A stretch of DNA of 64,000 nucleotides, taken from assembly GCA_947095535.1 (NCBI GenBank), contig OX352774.1, positions 207,192,965 through 207,256,964 on the forward strand, given 5' to 3'. The stretch comes from Poecilobothrus nobilitatus (Eukaryota; Arthropoda; Insecta; Diptera; Dolichopodidae). Position 1 is the stretch's first letter; every line of letters begins with the position of its first letter. The position numbers were made by a program, and so were the translations under genes. A model generated the notes under the pieces. It had not been told where the DNA came from, did not search any database, and saw nothing but the letters and a program-made list of their open reading frames with translations. This document shows, piece after piece, positions 61,036 to 64,000 of the stretch.

Positions 61036-64000
61036 GATTTTTTTTTTTTAATTCTATGGATTCTATAGATTTAATTCTATATTGTAAAGATAAACTTTCG
61101 ATTTATTAAATCTTTTTTCAAAATATTAAATCTTTGAAGTTTTTGTTAGGTCATAGTTAAAAGATTATACAGACTGTATTAAAAGCATGTGGCTAATTTA
61201 TATTTTAGTACTTGTTTATGTCATTTTTATTTTCAAACTATCAGTTATTAATAAAACCTAATCTCCTTTTAACAAACATTTTTTTTTTTTCCGGATTTAT
61301 ACAATTATTAAGCTTTTATTTACAGTTAATAAACTTTCATCAATGAAAAGTTAATGAACTTGATGAAAAATCTTTCTCTTAAATTTTTTCCAAAAAATGT
61401 GAAAAAAAAAACAAAAGAAAAAGAAAAGTTTTATATTTGTCAAAATTAGCAAAATTAAATTTTAGTTTTTTTTACTCTTTAAATAACAAGATTTTATCTC
61501 TTTTTACAACATAAAACAATATCATCATTACAATCATCATTATAATCATCATCATAAATAACTACTTGCTTACAAAATAATAATCGAAAGAAATATTTCT
61601 TAAATAGGCGTTTATATTTTATCACCAAATTGTCAATTTTTATATCCAACTTAAATAATATATTACAATTTGTAAAAAAGGAAAAAAAAATGTCCGGTAG
61701 AAGGATGAACAAATCAATTTCAAATTGTTTGTATGTAATAAATAGAAAATGTATTAAAGGAAATTATTATTTATATATTATTTTATTATAAAAAAAAAAA
61801 CACTCTTCGAATTGATCATGTATAAATAGAGATAATAAATTATTTTTTAATTCTTTAAATTGAAGGACTATTTCGTAAAAACATAAAAATCCAAATAAGT
61901 ACATTAAACAAAGAGATATTTATGGATAAAATAAAATCATTTCCTTAAAATTGCCCTAAAAGCGTTAAGAAACTATAAATGTAGATACTGTTCGAATGAC
62001 TATAAATGTAGATACCGTTGAATTTCGAATGTTCAATTTCACAAATTAAGTGAAATTAATGAATGGTAAAAAATGTCAAATTAAATGGACATTTCTAAGT
62101 TTAAAACAAATTAGTTTATTTTTTTTTTCAAGAAGAGGTGAGAATTAAAAACAAATTTACAGTTTTTTTCGATTATCATTAGTTAGTTTTTTTTTAATGT
62201 TCTTTTTAATTTAAAATAAATTTTTAAATCAATGGCGAACAATTTATTCAAGGAATGTCCCCTTTTATTACATTACTACATATAAGTATATGTAAGATAA
62301 TATTCTCATTAAAATTCTAAAATTTTATGGATTATTTTAGATTATTTTAGAATAACTAAAGAAATACAAACAGATACTTAATTGCCCAAAAGTTACCGTT
62401 ATTTAACAATTTAAACACATGCGTAATACTAGAGAAATTCTGTGACTATTGAAAAAAATTTAAATTTTTTTTTGAAATTTTTCAATATTTTTTCAAAGAT
62501 ATGAAAAAAGTGTTATCTGGTAAAATTGATATTTACTGATATACTGAAAGACACTAATTTGCGACCATTCTACATTCATTAATTTTGAACCCAATGTTAT
62601 CTTTTGTCAACGATTTTAAAATATTTTTTTTAATTATAAAGTCTTATAAAGATTACTTCAAATTACAAATTTTTATTAGTACCTTTCATTTAGTGATAAT
62701 AGCTTTAATTTATTTTAATTCCAGTCTATCACATTAAAATCTTCTCAGATATTGATTTCATAATCTTTAAAACATTTTCTATTTCTGCATTCATAAAACA
62801 CAATTCCCATTTGTTTAAGTTTATACCTTTTTATGATCGGTATATTATAAGAGAATCGAATTCGCTTAGAAAAATATGAATAGATTTTGACTAAGACTTT
62901 TGACAATTGCGAACCTCGCGTTACAGACTAATTAGAAAAATGTAAAGTTATTAAAAATTGATATATTAAAAATTATAGACAATAAAAATGGTGCACCTGT
63001 AATGTTTTGTTAAAATATTTTAGCAACCTAAATTAACAGTAGGTAACAGTAGTAGTATAAGTCTTTCTTTTAAACTCATTTAATATTTATGCGCCAACGT
63101 GCGATTTAACTGTTAGAAGATTTCTGTATCTGTAATGTACACACTTTTTTAACAATTGCTGTTCTATAATTGATTTTAACTGCAGTAGGTTAAATTTTAA
63201 GAAAAAAAAAAATATTATCAATTTTTTTTTCTTTGCAATCAATTTAATTTTAAAATTTAAGTTTTTTGTGTATACAAAAGTATATTACATTAATAAAGTA
63301 ATCTGTAAGTACTGGATCCAACTACATTTATTGAATAAATTAATTAAATAAATAATTTCTAGAAAATTTTTTTTATTTATTATTAATGAAGGCTGAGCTA
63401 ACACGTTATTCATTACAAGAATCTAGGTCGGTAGTAGACCTTCAAAACTTAAAAAAGCTATTCGGTTAGAGTGGGTGTTAAGTTTCCTTAGAGTTACGCC
63501 AATATGATATCATTATCACTATTTATCTAAATATCTTAGAATTTCTATCACTAAAAATAGCTTAGAAAAACCAAATTTAGATTGACAGTTAGTACAAAAT
63601 GGTTTTGTAATTTATTTTTCATAAAATATTTATGTAAGTTGTTAATTACTGTGTCGATTTATCCGATTTCCATATATACATATAACAATATATGCATATG
63701 TATGTTATTTACTAAAATATTAAATCTTTGATAAAAAAAAAACTATAGAACATAATTTATTATTTATGATATAATATTAATGTCAATCTATAATGAGATT
63801 AATTTATCTATAGAATATTGAAAGACCAAAGATAGAAATCTGTCAAAACAACTGGATATCATTTACCTCTATTTTTTTTTTTTTCTTTATTGTGTGTATA
63901 ATAAATAATAGAAGTAAGAAACAAAAGAAATAAGAAAAAAAAAAACAAAAATGGTAAATTAAAAAAGTTGAAAAAGAAAAAAAAGTTTTTATTCTTTATT
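61036..64000. other. AT-rich stretch without recognised genes
   Basis: Contains an ATC/ATA-rich microsatellite (about 61518-61557) and poly-A/T runs. No open frame above 72 codons and no domain or RNA gene was recognised. Confidence 0.45.

Overview
This is an AT-rich eukaryotic window, almost certainly from an insect and plausibly a dipteran. The basis is spliced genes with very short introns (about 55-110 bp), AATAAA polyadenylation signals, tRNA-derived SINEs, decayed non-LTR retrotransposons, and recognisable HEATR1/UTP10 and p62/SQSTM1 (fly ref(2)P) orthologues. The species cannot be named from the sequence alone.

The genes lie in the first 22 kb. HEATR1 occupies 3587-10221 on the minus strand. 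It has six exons and five introns of 55-63 bp, all reconstructed here, giving about 2110 residues with no break. It encodes the large HEAT-repeat factor of the small-subunit processome, a nucleolar ribosome-assembly function. On the plus strand at 20094-22183 is a complete three-exon p62/ref(2)P gene with PB1, ZZ zinc finger, poly-Asn tract, LIR motif and UBA, a selective-autophagy receptor of about 604 residues. Upstream of it, in the same orientation, lies a second, broken copy of its 5' part (14515-17490). A 1.5-kb block carrying a small THAP-domain gene (15807-16367, two exons) separates that copy's upstream region from its coding part. The two p62 copies are separated by a decayed LINE (about 17760-19230).

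Mobile-element debris surrounds the genes. Decayed LINE reverse transcriptase or endonuclease segments are at 1705-2350, 10884-13400 (interrupted by a 530-bp inverted-repeat element), 17760-19230, 26900-27265 and 53565-53910, with a short homologous piece at 56062-56185. Two opposite-strand copies of one tRNA-derived SINE lie at 24631-24800 and 41165-41345.

From about 22.4 kb to the end (about 41 kb) I see no convincing protein-coding gene. This gene desert, which could be intergenic or part of a giant intron, has structured repeats. They include a long inverted repeat (30574-32234 versus 42322-44884) around a 10-kb spacer, a terminal-inverted-repeat element built from about 477-bp tandem units (34230-35499), a two-armed inverted element (49712-50986), a 530-bp MITE (39904-40433), and a 695-bp MITE with a strong internal hairpin (57896-58590). 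Short open frames in this region are explained by these repeats or by chance.

No wholly new multi-gene system is evident. The best candidates for something undescribed are the p62 partial duplication with its embedded THAP cassette, the long inverted repeat with regularly reused GAGACACAAA motifs, and a pair of diverged repeats that seem to preserve a peptide (52150-52325, 60205-60365).
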